Assembly: GCA_037954325.1 (NCBI GenBank)
Contig: JBBMNZ010000009.1
Coordinates: forward strand, 13,777,001-13,841,000
From: Fistularia commersonii
Taxonomy: Eukaryota; Chordata; Actinopteri; Syngnathiformes; Fistulariidae
Direction: 5' to 3'
Length of the DNA: 64,000 nt
Every line of letters begins with the position of its first letter. The stretch's first letter is position 1. Under the pieces are notes generated by a model. The model had not been told where the DNA came from. It did no database searches and was given only the letters and a program-made list of their open reading frames with translations. Position numbers and translations under genes: made by a program. This document shows positions 24,786 through 35,890 of this stretch, piece after piece.

Positions 24786-25059
24786 TTCACAGACTAAAGT
24801 TGTCCAAGGTAACACCTGTTTAAAACATGTTAACAGCATGTTTTCCCAGTGCACTCTTCCAGTGCACTGTGCGCACACTGCATCCTGAACAAGCCTGTAG
24901 TACAAAATTATAGATACCTAACAGTGCAAACTCACACATTTATTAGGCAGAGACAGAGAGCAAGTAGAAAACATCTGTTCACATGCTGCTATAGATTTAA
25001 TGGCTGCACAGACCACTGCCGTCTACTGGTGTCTGTAGAATGTAAATTATCACCAACTC

Positions 25060-25165
25060 TGCCATCGTCATGTTCGTTTTTGTCTGGAAAGGAACGCGAA
25101 ACGGTGAACATGGAAATGAACACTGCACTGCCTTCCAGTGGATGTGTTGTGTAAAGCATACAATT
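25060..25165 (+). repeat. Dispersed repeat family E, copy 1
   Basis: 'gaacactgcactgcc.tc.agtggatg' plus flanks resembles 38425-38530. It has no coding potential that I can recognise. Confidence 0.5.
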
Positions 25166-26759
25166 GTGCTTTACAGAACTTCTTTGTTTTTGTTGGTTTT
25201 CAACTTCTTTGTTTTTGTTTTCATTCATGCACATTGACCGTGTTTCCCACATCACTGTTTAAACCCCACTGCAGTGAATCTGTGTTAAGGCTTGTCTCAG
25301 GTGGATCCCATTCACACATCGTGTCAGGTGTTTATCACACGGTGGGAGGACATGTTTCAAAACTGCCTCATTGGACCTGGATATTCCAGTTCTTCTGTTT
25401 GTCCCGTTGCCGTGGTGAGAGGCGTAGAACTTCCCCCGCACCATGGCCCAACACAAAGAGCTGATCTTCAGTCCAATGAAAGGAGGACGTGGTTGTTTTT
25501 TTTTTCTTTTTTCTCTCCTGGTTCAGATTTCAGTTCCAATCACACAAGGTTATTGAAGGCTGTGGTCTTCCTCTAGTTTATTGTATGTTTCTGGGAGGCG
25601 AGATACGCACAAAATGGATCGTGGGAGGATCAAGGCAGGGTTTCTTCATTTATAAAACCTTACCAGCTGCCTGGTAGCGGTGATATGCTAATGTTATTGT
25701 CTTGGCAACAACATAAACCTGTTGCTTCCTTTGTCTCTAGTCGCACCACACGCCAGAGCCTCCTGTCTGGTGTCAGGCCACCCGCCCACATCTGACACAC
25801 ATCTTCAACAAACAAATCGTTGTTGGTTGAAGAGAAGGTAAGTGGTCCCTGTTGATGAAGAGGACCGGATGTTGGTTCTTCATTCGATAAAGAGTACAGT
25901 TCTTTGTGTAACCGCAATTTGAAAGTACCAGCAGGATGTGTACAAGGCGACTAGAAGACGAACTGTGTCTGCGCAATGTCGATTGAAGACGATGTCTGTC
26001 TCTTTTGTGTGAAACTTTGCGATGAAGTGAGATTCATGGCAACAAGGATGAAGATATATCCCCCCTCCATCAGATCCAGAAGGGCTCCAAACATTATATG
26101 ACAACTCTGCTGCTGCATAGTCCAGCTGAGAAAGGCGATGGGAAACTCCTCCTCCTTCTCTCCTGATTGCTTTCCATTGTCCCCGCCTCCCGTTGTCACC
26201 CACCTCCTCTGGAACCCTGCAACCCCTTTTGCGTTCAGAAATGTAATTAACCTTGCTTTAACCTGCCGGGCTATTCCAGGGGCTATTTGTCTTGTTACTT
26301 AACATCCAGCAGCAGTATCTCATCCCTTGCATGCTCCTTTATGTACAAGAGGGAGGAGACCAGAGGGAGCATCTTTTCTATCTTAATGAAGGGTTAAAAA
26401 GGCCGATGTTTGGAGCCCTGTGCACAAAAGCATGAGTTTTTATGAGTGTCATCGAAAAATGCTCCAAATTACCCAAATCATGGCTAAATGGGAGGCGGAC
26501 CCTGGTGTGTCAGCCAAGACCCTACGGTTTGACCTGAGACATTTTGAGTAAATCCCGATTCATACTGCTCATGTTAAATTACTCCATAGGCTACTTGTGT
26601 AAGTGCAAAGTACTCCCCGGGAGGACTTTTCAAAGTTTCTTCCTTTACCTCATCAAACACTTTCAATGTAGCTGTATTGCTGCCTTGCATCGGTGGAAGT
26701 CCCAAATCAGATGGCTGAGTAAAAATGGGTAAAGTAATTGGTGCATTCAGTTACCAAGG
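25166..26759. other. Intergenic DNA, nothing recognised
   Basis: Open frames exist on both strands (for example minus 25880-26203) but show no family resemblance and overlap one another. No repeat boundary is clear. Confidence 0.55.
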
Positions 26760-27290
26760 CCCTCCAGGGGGTGGACATCCTATCTCTGGTTTAGAAAAGG
26801 TTTAAAGCCTGTCTTTTTGAGGAAGTTCATTGTTAGGGCTAGGCTAGCTCTGCATAATGCTGCCATAGGCTTACTATGCTGAGTGATAGCCCATGATTCA
26901 CCTCTCTCATGCATTCCACTCATGTGACCATGTCCCATCATCAATGCATGATGGTAACCTCACATCTTCTCTCAAGTCCTTGGGCTCTCTTATTTCTGAG
27001 GGTGCTCCGGGGGCGTGGCTTGATCTACCACATTTGTCTTGTGTTCACCGCTGTTATTTCTTTTATGAATTTCAGCTATGACCATTACCATAAGCTGGGA
27101 TCTGTCCAAGGTTTCTGGACCGGTACAAGTGTGTTTCCTTGTCAGTGTTGCCAAGTGCTTGCTCATGGGGCAATATTAGGTTTCTGTAAATCATTTTAAA
27201 GAGTGCGGTCTAGACTAGATCTACAATTGAAAGTGTTGTGATTTGTTACCATAGAAATAAAATCCGACTTGACTTGATGCCAGTTTGAAT
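26760..27290 (+). repeat. Dispersed teleost repeat (family F), copy 1
   Basis: It contains 'gttatttcttttatgaatttcagctatgaccattaccataagctgg' type sequence and ends 'tttctgtaaatcattttaaagagtgcggtctagac...aataaaatccgacttgac', a pattern I know from widespread teleost repeats. A shorter relative of the central part is at 50085-50230. Confidence 0.55.
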
Positions 27291-27574
27291 AAAATATCAA
27301 TTACTGCCTTGTTATATCCTTACGATTTATGACAGCGAAATAATTTCTAAAATATAGGTTTGTTTTTTTCAGTGTAGTTGAGGTCTAAGAAGTTAATAAG
27401 GCAGAATAGGGACTTTTTTCCAAAACATACTGTCTTGTTTATAGGTTATATATGGTTATATATGTTTGTATATATCGATCAAACAAAAAGGTAATATTTT
27501 TGAAAAAAAAATCTTTACCATATTTGTAAGCTACTCTGCCTTTATTAAGTATGATATGATTTTTTTTCCAATTA

Positions 27575-28175
27575 CACTGACGCTGGAGGATTTCAGGTAC
27601 TTAGGGTCAACAGTCCAGAGCAACGGAGAGTGTGGAAAAGAGGTGAAGAGACGGGTCCAAGAGGGTTGGAATGGGTGGAGAAAAGTGTCAGGGGTACTAT
27701 GTGATAGAAGACTATCGGCCAGAATAAAAGGAAAGGTGTACAAGACAGTGGTGAGACCAGCGATGATGTATGGCCTAGAAACTGTTACAATGACCAAAAG
27801 ACAGCAGGCAGAACTAGAGGCTGCAGAAATGAAGATGTTGAGGTTCTCTTTGGGAGTCAACAGGATGGATAGGATCAGGAATGAGTCTATCAGAGGAACA
27901 GCACATGTTAGATGTTTTGGAGAGAAGGTCAGAGAAGCCAGACTGAGATGGTTCGGTCATGTGCGGAGGAGGGATAGAGAATATATTGGTAGACGGATGC
28001 TGGAATTGGAGCTGCCAGGCAAGAGGTCTCAAGGAAGACCAAAGAGAAGATTTATGGACGTAGTGAGAGAGGATATGAAGGTAGTTGGTGAGTATACAGA
28101 GAATAGGGTTAGATGGAGAAAGTTGACTCGCTGTGGGCGACCCCTGACGGGAAAAGCCGAAAGAGGAAGAAGACT
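27575..28175 (+). mobile_element. Non-LTR retrotransposon 3' end (probably RTE type), truncated ORF
   Basis: One open frame of about 200 residues begins near FRYLGSTVQSNGECGKEVKR and continues through VRPAMMYGLETVTMTKRQQ, MLRFSLGVNRMDRIRNESIR, ARLRWFGHVRRRDREYIGRR and GKRSQGRPKRRFMDVV. This is the C-terminal region after the reverse transcriptase catalytic core in LINE polymerases, with the (R)WFGHV motif. The endonuclease and RT core are absent, as in a 5'-truncated insertion. The frame stays open to 28197, so the copy is fairly young. A characteristic tail (ctcgctgtgggcgacccctg) follows; it recurs at 4017, 13905 and 24680. The clade assignment is from memory and less sure than the LINE call. 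Confidence 0.85.
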
Positions 28176-29143
28176 ACCCTTAGCTTGTGGATATTAGCAA
28201 CATTAACATGTGATCATGTATTCTTGTAAAAATGCTCATCGCTCTTCCAGGATAGACTCGCTGGGTCCATCTAAACTACAGAAAAAGACATCAGAAAGTC
28301 AAAGCCAATGTTTACTACACAGTACTGATCGCACCACAGAAGTGACACTAACTCAATCTGCTAGCCCCCCTCTGTAAATGTGAGTGACTTTAGCCACGTT
28401 AGCATTAGCAGCAAGCATACACATGTGTGTGTGCGGTCAGAAAAAGGTAGTGGGACGATGAGCGGAGTGTAATTAGAGGAAAAACAATGTGACGTCTTCT
28501 GGAATGTCGCGCAGAGCTCACTAACAACCTCTTCTTTTTCATTTTCCATATGAAATTTCAAGCCTGGCGGGGCTTGTAATTAGGAATCAGCTCAACGTGA
28601 CATCCTCTTCCAACTAAACTACCAAGTTTAACACTTAAGCTGGCTATTATAAGTGAACGTATCACCTGAAGGTTGTTCTATCTCTGACAGTTAATGGCGA
28701 TGGTCTAGATTTTGTACTGTTGTAGTAGCGGGTCAGATAAAGGCAACCGTTTTAAACTCAGATGATTGGCTGCATGGGTAAAGCGTGTACATGCATTGCG
28801 AAATATATATTGTAGTGTTTTAGCCAGGGAAACACCCTGGCTAAAGCATCTCTTTAATGAGCACTAGCTATTGTCAGCCACAGCCAAGCCACACAAGCCT
28901 GCAATACGACTAACTGTTCCCGCTCAATTCCAGGTAAAATGCCCCAGAATTCACTGCACCTCAAACCACACCTACAAAATTCCCAGCAACCCCCAAATCC
29001 CACAGAAAACAAACATCAACATAAACCCCAACATTCGTGACTTGCTACAATATAAATGATTTTTAATGAGGTATTCATGCCACACATACAGGAACATTTG
29101 AACGTTGTAGGTGCTAGCTGCTGTCCTGTGGCAGACTTGACTG
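28176..29143. other. Intergenic DNA, nothing recognised
   Basis: AT-rich sequence between the retrotransposon end and the hAT-like element. No gene or repeat could be supported. Confidence 0.55.
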
Positions 29144-29151
29144 CATGTAGC

Positions 29152-29794
29152 CAATGTTCCCTATAAGCTGCGTAGCTGCGCAATTGCGCACTGCTCGCAC
29201 ACTCAGCACACAAGGAAACCGATCCAGCGCAGTGAACAAACTTCAAATGAATTAGATATGTAACATTTTTTTCTGTATCATTTGCTTTGTAACTCTGTGA
29301 GTGATCGGTGTCCAGCCTATCATACGATACGATGCAATTATGCTACGCTACTTGTGCACGTGCTCTGCCCATACACGTTATATAACAATATTAGTGTAGC
29401 GGAGATAAGTGACGCAAATGCTAACATGCTAACCCCTTATCATGGCGAAACAAGTGAATGTGATGCGTCCAAGCCAAAGGAAAAAAGAAATGTGGTTCTT
29501 TTAACTTGGAACGGCTGTCGGAGTATGAGCAAATAGAAGAACAAGCGGTGAAACTCTGTGAGGTTTTTTTCTTTTTCGAGTGAGAAGGGTCTGCTCTGCA
29601 AAACATGCAGCGAAGCCAACATAGTAAACAAGTTTTCTGATTGAAAAATATAGACTAAATGGATGCTATGATCCCAGGTGTTATACTGGTGTGTGGCCAC
29701 AGCATGCACATCTAATGTTGCTCACAGTGGTCCTCAGTGTATATAGGAAGGTTGTCTGTATGCACAGACATATGAAAAATTTGAGGGAACATTG
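29152..29794 (+). mobile_element. hAT-like element with short inverted ends
   Basis: It starts CAATGTTCCCT and ends AGGGAACATTG, perfect 11-bp inverted ends. A frame within it reads SSEKGLLCKTCSEANIVNKF (about 29577-29636), which resembles the zinc finger found near the N terminus of hAT-related proteins. A clean 8-bp target duplication is not seen (flanks catgtagc and cattaact...gtagc), so the boundary or an indel is uncertain. Confidence 0.6.
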
Positions 29795-30232
29795 CATTAA
29801 CTGTAGCTATGCCACATTAGCTTCTAGCATCATTCCAGGCTATGCTAAACTAGCAAAAACTGGGAGCAGCTTCTGTGACTCACTAGAGTTAGATGAACAT
29901 CGTAGCAGCTTCCCTGACTCCATATGGTTAAGCTGAGTTAGCTGAACTTCAAATTATTTACATTGACTTCACGTTGCTAAGCTATGCACTCTATGCTACG
30001 CTAACATAGACTATTTAGACGGTCTGCGTCGGAACATCCCGCCCCTCGCTTGCATTGCCGCCCTGTGAACTCCGTTACCGTGGCAACCCACCAGGGATGG
30101 TCAGGGGATGCCCGGATGAAAATCATCTGAGGTGCAGACGGGACGCAAAGATCTGACGCCATCATGTTTAAAGTTATTTCATCATATTTGGTGGAGTTTA
30201 ATACAATAAAAGCGGTTTTATTGGTTGTTTGA

Positions 30233-30542
30233 TTGAGGTGGGAGTTTGCGGTACCGGATCGTCTTCCTCACGATCTCACCCACACACACACATATACGAT
30301 ACCCACGTCACCCCCCTTCACACCCGGTCCGTTAAGATCCACTATTGATTCGAGTTCTTCCTCTTCCTCCAGCCCTCCCCTTCTCATCCTCCTCCTCCTG
30401 CCCCCCTCATCGCACTCACGCTTCCCACCTCCCGCTTCAGCGTCTCCTTCCCTCGGACTGCAGCAGAGACTCCGCTGCATCGGAGGAAGAGGAGCTCGCC
30501 GCCTCCGCCGCCGCGTAGGGAGGGGAAACCATAAGGGGGGGA

Positions 30543-30610
<68 letters not shown>

Positions 30611-30643
30611 TATCCACTTGTCACACGATGCAGCTGCTCCTCG
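30233..30643 (+). promoter_or_regulatory. Candidate SV2C promoter and non-coding exon 1
   Basis: A GC- and CpG-rich segment in AT-rich surroundings, preceded by 'attggttgtttgattg' (inverted CCAAT-like). It ends in a strong donor, TCCTCG|GTGAGT at 30644. The next + strand acceptor with a supporting exon is at 41107, giving a first intron of about 10.5 kb, which fits SV2 genes with an untranslated first exon. The segment carries a long CA array at 30544-30605 and an ATG at 30628. The transcription start is unknown. It could instead be a CpG island of an unrelated transcript. Confidence 0.48.
30544..30605. repeat. (AC)n microsatellite in candidate SV2C 5' UTR
   Basis: About 30 AC units 38 bp before the putative exon 1 donor. 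Confidence 0.95.
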
Positions 30644-31218
30644 GTGAGTGTTCCCCCCCTTATTTTTTGTCCCTTTTCTTTAACAAACTGTAACTTCGTT
30701 CTTCCGTGTTTTTTTTTTTGTTTCAAATCCCCGGATGTTACATGGAAATAACAGGTTGGATGTAAATTTGCAGGGTTTTTGCGCGACTGTGCGTGCGTAT
30801 GCGTGTGTTTGATGCTGCAGTTTTTTTTTTTTTGTGATTGTACAATAATACGGTCGGGGAAATTACGGCTGGGCATCCGGTGTGCGTGATCTGCGTTGGG
30901 GGGCGTGGGGGGACTTAAGGAAGTTGCTCAGTTTGAGGATCAGTGAGTTTATTGGAATTAAATTAAAAACTATAGAAAAAGAAAAAGAATAGCTTATTGT
31001 GCTTTTGAATATCATGCTGAGGACGGTTGACTGACTTGCGTGTGTTTCCTGTCCTACAATCAAAGATGGTGGATGATATCGGATGTATAGATTTTATTTG
31101 TTTATTGATCTCATTTATTGAGCTTTGTCTATTTTAAAACCGGTATTATTAACTTATTTCGGAAATAGGAGGTGGCAATGACACCACCACACCGAGAATG
31201 TGTCGTCAAGGCTCGACT

Positions 31219-31220
<2 letters not shown>

Positions 31221-31272
<52 letters not shown>
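31221..31272. repeat. (GT)n microsatellite
   Basis: 26 GT units. Confidence 0.95.
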
Positions 31273-31274
<2 letters not shown>

Positions 31275-31685
31275 ATGAATGTATGAATGTGTGTATGCGC
31301 GTAAGTGTGTATGTGTGCAGGGGAAAGTGCTCCCTTAGTGGATAGGTGGATCTGATTTTATCATCGATAATTCCTGTACTGATCATTTGGTCGGTAATTT
31401 CTTAATTAATTTGATGGAAGACTGTTAACAGATTTTTGTTTATTTTCTACTTAAGTGTTTGGTGATTTTTTTTTTACTTCTTTCTCATTTTCGGATAGTG
31501 TCAATTTTTAATCAGCCTGTGTTGTACCATTTGTATGGAGTGTCTTGTCTTACTCCTATTGTTTTATTGATGATATTAGAAACATTTCTTTCTGATTTTC
31601 AAACAATTTCAGATTTTTTGCATGGATTCATGCATTTCTTGATTATCTCTTGATGCTTTTCGTCACTTAAAAATCATATGGTTTA

Positions 31686-31809
31686 ATATATATATATAAA
31701 ATATATTATTATATATAATAATAATAATATATAATATATAAATTATATATAATATATATAATAAATTATATATAATAATTTATAATAAATTATATATAAT
31801 AATTTTTTA
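31686..31809. repeat. AT-only self-complementary tract
   Basis: About 124 bp of only A and T, built from TATATAAT/ATAATAT blocks that pair with each other. It could form cruciforms. Confidence 0.9.
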
Positions 31810-31949
31810 TAATCCCCCCATCTGAAACATCTTTAAGGGAAGAATCTGAGTCATACTGCCATCAATCGGTTTAGTCAATCGGTTGCGATCAATCGGTTTT
31901 GTGTTAATCAATTACACTGTCGAACATGTGATCAACGTAAATACCCCAA

Positions 31950-31952
31950 CCC

Positions 31953-31983
<31 letters not shown>

Positions 31984-31990
31984 ACACACA
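31950..31990. repeat. C-run joined to (CA)n
   Basis: About 20 C residues followed by a CA run. Confidence 0.93.
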
Positions 31991-32069
31991 TCAAAAAGAA
32001 AAATAGTGGTTGGCCAGATGTTGGTGATGGTGGAAGGAAGAAGCACACACTCTTTCTCTCTCACACTTA

Positions 32070-32071
<2 letters not shown>

Positions 32072-32104
<33 letters not shown>
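32072..32104. repeat. (CA)n microsatellite
   Basis: About 16 CA units. Confidence 0.93.
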
Positions 32105-32107
<3 letters not shown>

Positions 32108-32384
32108 CAAACAGACCTGCAGTGATTCATTACGAGCTGGAAGCAGGGGGATTCGAGTGGGAGTCGGTGGAGGAGGCTTGGAGGTGGTGGTGGTGGGGGC
32201 GGTCGCTGCCTGACACGGAGGACTGATTCTGCAGGACAAGCCTCGAAATCTAATTATGGGGACGGGGGTTTGCGTGAGAAGGCTCCGTGGTGATTGATGT
32301 CCTTCCTGTGCAGAGGGGAGCCACAGGCTGCAGTTCCGCCTCACCTCTGCTCCAGAAAATACAGAGAAATATCCGTCAGAAAAA

Positions 32385-32930
32385 AAAAGGTCCCTGGTTT
32401 GATTCCAATAAGCGGGTTTCATGTTACCGGGTGTCTGCGGGGGGTTTCCCTCCAGTTCTCTGGGTTCCTCCAGTAGGATGCTGTAGGATCATCAGAGATT
32501 TCCCAGATGTGAATAAGAAGCTGAATGGTATTATGATGGGTGAATGACAGTATGAATGGTTGTGTTTCTCTAAATGATGTATAAATGAGAGTGTGAATGG
32601 TTATTTGTGTCTAGATGTGGTGACCGGTCCAGTGTCTGTGTCACCTCTTGCCCAGTGACAGCTTGGATAGGCTCGAGCTCCCCCTGCAGTAAAAGAATGA
32701 ATGAATGAACAGTCTCATTGTTTGATATTTTGTCAAAGTACCTAGCAGGACCTTGATATGTCTCTATACATAAATAGAATGTACCTTATTTATTCCAAAT
32801 CTGGCAAATTATTTTTCAAAGTATTTTAGTAATTGCAAATCACATATTTCATATTTCAACATTTAAAAAGATGTATTGCTTTTTTGTTACTTTTCCTGTC
32901 ATAAAATCAAAGAAAAGTGAAAACCAGAGA
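32385..32930 (+). repeat. Dispersed repeat family A, long + copy
   Basis: It contains the family body: 'ggtttgattccaataag', 'gtatgaatggttgtgtttctc', 'gtgaccggtccagtgtc', 'cttggataggctcgag', then GAAT units. It continues into 'ttgtcaaagtacc...atagaatgta', a 3' extension shared with 39500-40060. Confidence 0.72.
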
Positions 32931-34009
32931 ATCAGAGTTAAAGAAAATCCACTTGAAGAATATTCAAGGAATCCTTGTAAAGGTCCATGAAGAATTCCCA
33001 GAAAAGCAGCTGGAATGAATCCAAAACATTAAAGGGAAAAATGTAGTTGGCTGAATATTGAATAAATTGTAGCCACAAAAACACCAAAAATAACCTTGAA
33101 ATCCTCTTAGAAGAATTACTCAAAAATTGAGAGTTAATGGAAAATTATCCAGAATTTATCCGTGAAATGTGATGAAAATACCAATCAATCAAAAAAGAAG
33201 ATTCAAAATAAGTAGAAAATAAAATGAATATTGGGTAATGTTGGACTAACATTGAAAGAAAAATTCCCAAAAAATATGATAAACAGGACAAGACTGGCAT
33301 CTTATTTTGGGAAGGTGGTTTGTGCAAAAGACATGAAGGTGGTTGACTTTATTGACTGTTAAAAACAAGAAGAAAAATGACTCAGAAATCAGACACGAAA
33401 ATGAAGTCAAGAAATTTTTTTTTTTCAGAAAAAAATCAATTTTACCCTGAAATTCAAAAACCTTTATGTGAATTTGAGAAATGGGAGTTCAAAACAAAGA
33501 AGAAATGTCATTAAATTGAGGAAAAAGCAGCTCATTTGGGGGCAAGAAATGGCCTAGAAATGGACTATGAACAACGTGCCAGCCGTGTTTGTGGCTAAAT
33601 GGATGTTTGCTTTGGCCCAATGTTCCCTGGGTATTTGCTGCAGCTGCGGCCGACGATAACCGGGCACCGCCCATCAGCCAAGCTCTGATATTTGATTGCA
33701 CCGCCGACACAATGGGGAGGCACGCAAGCATCTACCATGGCCCTGCGTCATGTGTCAGGAAGCAGGAAGTCGGCATCTGCCATGGTGACAGTTGTCGTCC
33801 TCCATATCTTTTTTAATAATTTATTGAAAAGTTTACCACTCTTTATGTTATATCAATAAATAGTCCAAAGAGTTCATTTAAAAGTACTGCGTGGCAATTA
33901 AATACGTGACAGTATGTGGACGGAGAATTGTTCTCCCTCCTTCTACCTATACAATGTTGTAATTTCCGATTAATAATAACAAAGACATTGTCCCTCCTCA
34001 GAAATTAAC

Positions 34010-34280
34010 GGTTGTTTGCACTTCCGCCACTCAGCAAGAAGGTCCCTGGTTCGATTCGACAGGGAGGCTTTTCTGTGTGGAGTCTCCATGCTCTCCCTGT
34101 ATCTGTGAGGGTTTCCTCAGAGTTCTCTGGTTTCCAACAGCAGTCCAAAAATATGTAGGAGGTTCATTGGTGACCCTTAGTGCCCCAGGTATTTGAATGA
34201 AAGAGTGAATTGTTGTACGCCTCTATTTGACATCTTAGTGATAGGGGATAGTATAGAAAATTAATTCATGAATGAATTGA
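34010..34280 (+). repeat. Dispersed repeat family A, + copy with complete head
   Basis: 'cacttccgccactcagcaagaaggtccctggttcgattc' leads into 'tttctgtgtggagtctccatgctctccctg', 'caaaaatatgtaggaggttc' and 'gaaagagtgaattgttg'. The head looks like a partial tRNA-like or generic repeat start; this is inference. Confidence 0.7.
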
Positions 34281-34518
34281 TAAATGATTATAAGTAAAGA
34301 ATATTGATAATAATGATGAGAAGTGAGAAATAACCACACAATTTGTTATGATAAGTCAATAAAATTATTCAAAAAATTAAACAACACTTTCAGATTTTAA
34401 AAGAAAGTGATTTATCTTTACTTGTTCAGATTACACACCTGATAATTGACATATAGAAAAGTTGCATCTTGAAATCACAAATGAAGAAAATCAGTCCTCT
34501 GTATTTTTTGTTATCAAA

Positions 34519-34770
34519 TCACCATTTCGAACCAATCAGCCAACTCGGCTGTGAATGGGCTCGGATCTGTCCCGGGGGTCGACTCGCCCTTCCGGCGGAG
34601 CAGTAGCTTCCCCGCCGCAAACGCTGAAGCTGCCTGTGTCGCATCTGTGGCCCCACGTGTGCTGTTGATACGCGCAATGAACGCTGGCGATGGCGCAGCC
34701 ATCTGTGGGAGCGCCTGCAGGGCCTGCGCCAGCTCCGCTGCAGCCGCGGAGTTCCCGGGGAAGGAAAGAA
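34519..34770 (-). other. Unidentified CpG-rich open island
   Basis: A sharply GC-rich patch in AT-rich intron DNA. On the minus strand it is open as AAAELAQALQALPQMAAPSP, ARINSTRGATDATQAASAFA and SPFTAELADWFEMVI, then stop TGA, with G/C at most third positions. A pyrimidine-rich stretch precedes it on that strand (tgttttttcttcttcat), followed by candidate acceptor CAGs. I do not recognise the protein. It may be a stray exon, a retroposed fragment, part of an unknown mobile element, or a CpG-rich regulatory patch. The + strand frame is also open, so coding status is unproven. Confidence 0.4.
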
Positions 34771-35614
34771 ATAATGAAGAAGAAAAAACAGCTATGCGAA
34801 CACACACCAAATTACCCATGTGTTTGTACACATTCATGCAAGATGTTCCAAAATATCTATCTTAATATTCTGTTGCTGAAGAAGGAATCTAAAATTAATA
34901 ACTCAACAAATGTAAATAATGAATGAACAGTTTGTACGCTGTTCAATACTCTTTCATAGTCTCTGTTATTACTTTGTCATTTATTTTTTAATTTAGAAAA
35001 TAAAGCTCCTGATAACGAAGTCGACAAAAACAAGACCGAAAGAGGATAAATAGGGATTTTTTTTGGGACACTACGATGTCTGGTATTTCATTCAGTCCGA
35101 TCCAGCATCTACCAGTGCCTATGTGTATGTGTGTGTGAGTGTGTGTGTGTGTGTACGTACATTTTGGCAAGTGATTAATGAATGTAGCTGGACAGCGTCA
35201 GTGGGCCATGACAGCGTGACAGCACGGAAATCACTTTCACTCTCTCTTTTTCTCTCCCTCCCTTTTGCTCTCGGTGCTGATTCAGAGCTTGGTGAAATTT
35301 TCGCTGATCGCTGAAATCACGTCGTGAAGGCGGCCGTTACATTAACCTCCGAAGCGAAGCAACGGTGGAAGGCTAGGGGAATCAACGTCTAAAAAATAAA
35401 TTAACGTGCCCTTAACCTCTCCGGACATCACCTTTTTAAAATTTCACCACATGTTTTAATTGCTTAATTGCTTTAATTGCAAACCGAGTCCTCAAATGAG
35501 GTTAGACCATAGAGAACGGACCTGGTTCAAGAGGACGACTCACCATCACAACATTGAGCGGTGAATTTTGAGACCCGTGTTTTATTTTAATTATTAGAAT
35601 AAATGCAGGGTTGT

Positions 35615-35890
35615 TTGGGTGCTGGAGCCTATCCCAGCTGTCACTCGGTGAGAGGTGGGGTTCACCCTGGACCGGCCGCAAGATGATCACAAGGCCACAT
35701 ATAGAGACGTGCCATCATTCACCCTCTCATTTATACGTCATATAGAGAAATGCAACCATTTTGATTCATTCCCAGGAATGGCGAAAACATGGACATGGAG
35801 ACTCCCCACAGAAAGTACCCCTGTTTGAATCCAACCTTGGAGCTGCTTGCTGTTCGCGGAAACGCGAACCACTACACCACCGTGGCTCAC
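35615..35890 (-). repeat. Dispersed repeat family A, minus copy
   Basis: 'gagcctatcccagctgtcac', 'ggttcaccctggaccgg', 'gagactccccacagaaag' and 'gcgaaccactacaccaccg' are the reverse complement of the family consensus features. The two ends look close to full length. Confidence 0.72.

Noticed and set aside
25880..26203. Minus-strand open frame of about 107 codons
   Set aside because: It shows no family resemblance, overlaps another frame of similar length and has no codon bias distinguishing it.
18291..30230. POLK, ANKDD1B or POC5 exons expected from human gene order
   Set aside because: No recognisable segment of these proteins appears on either strand.
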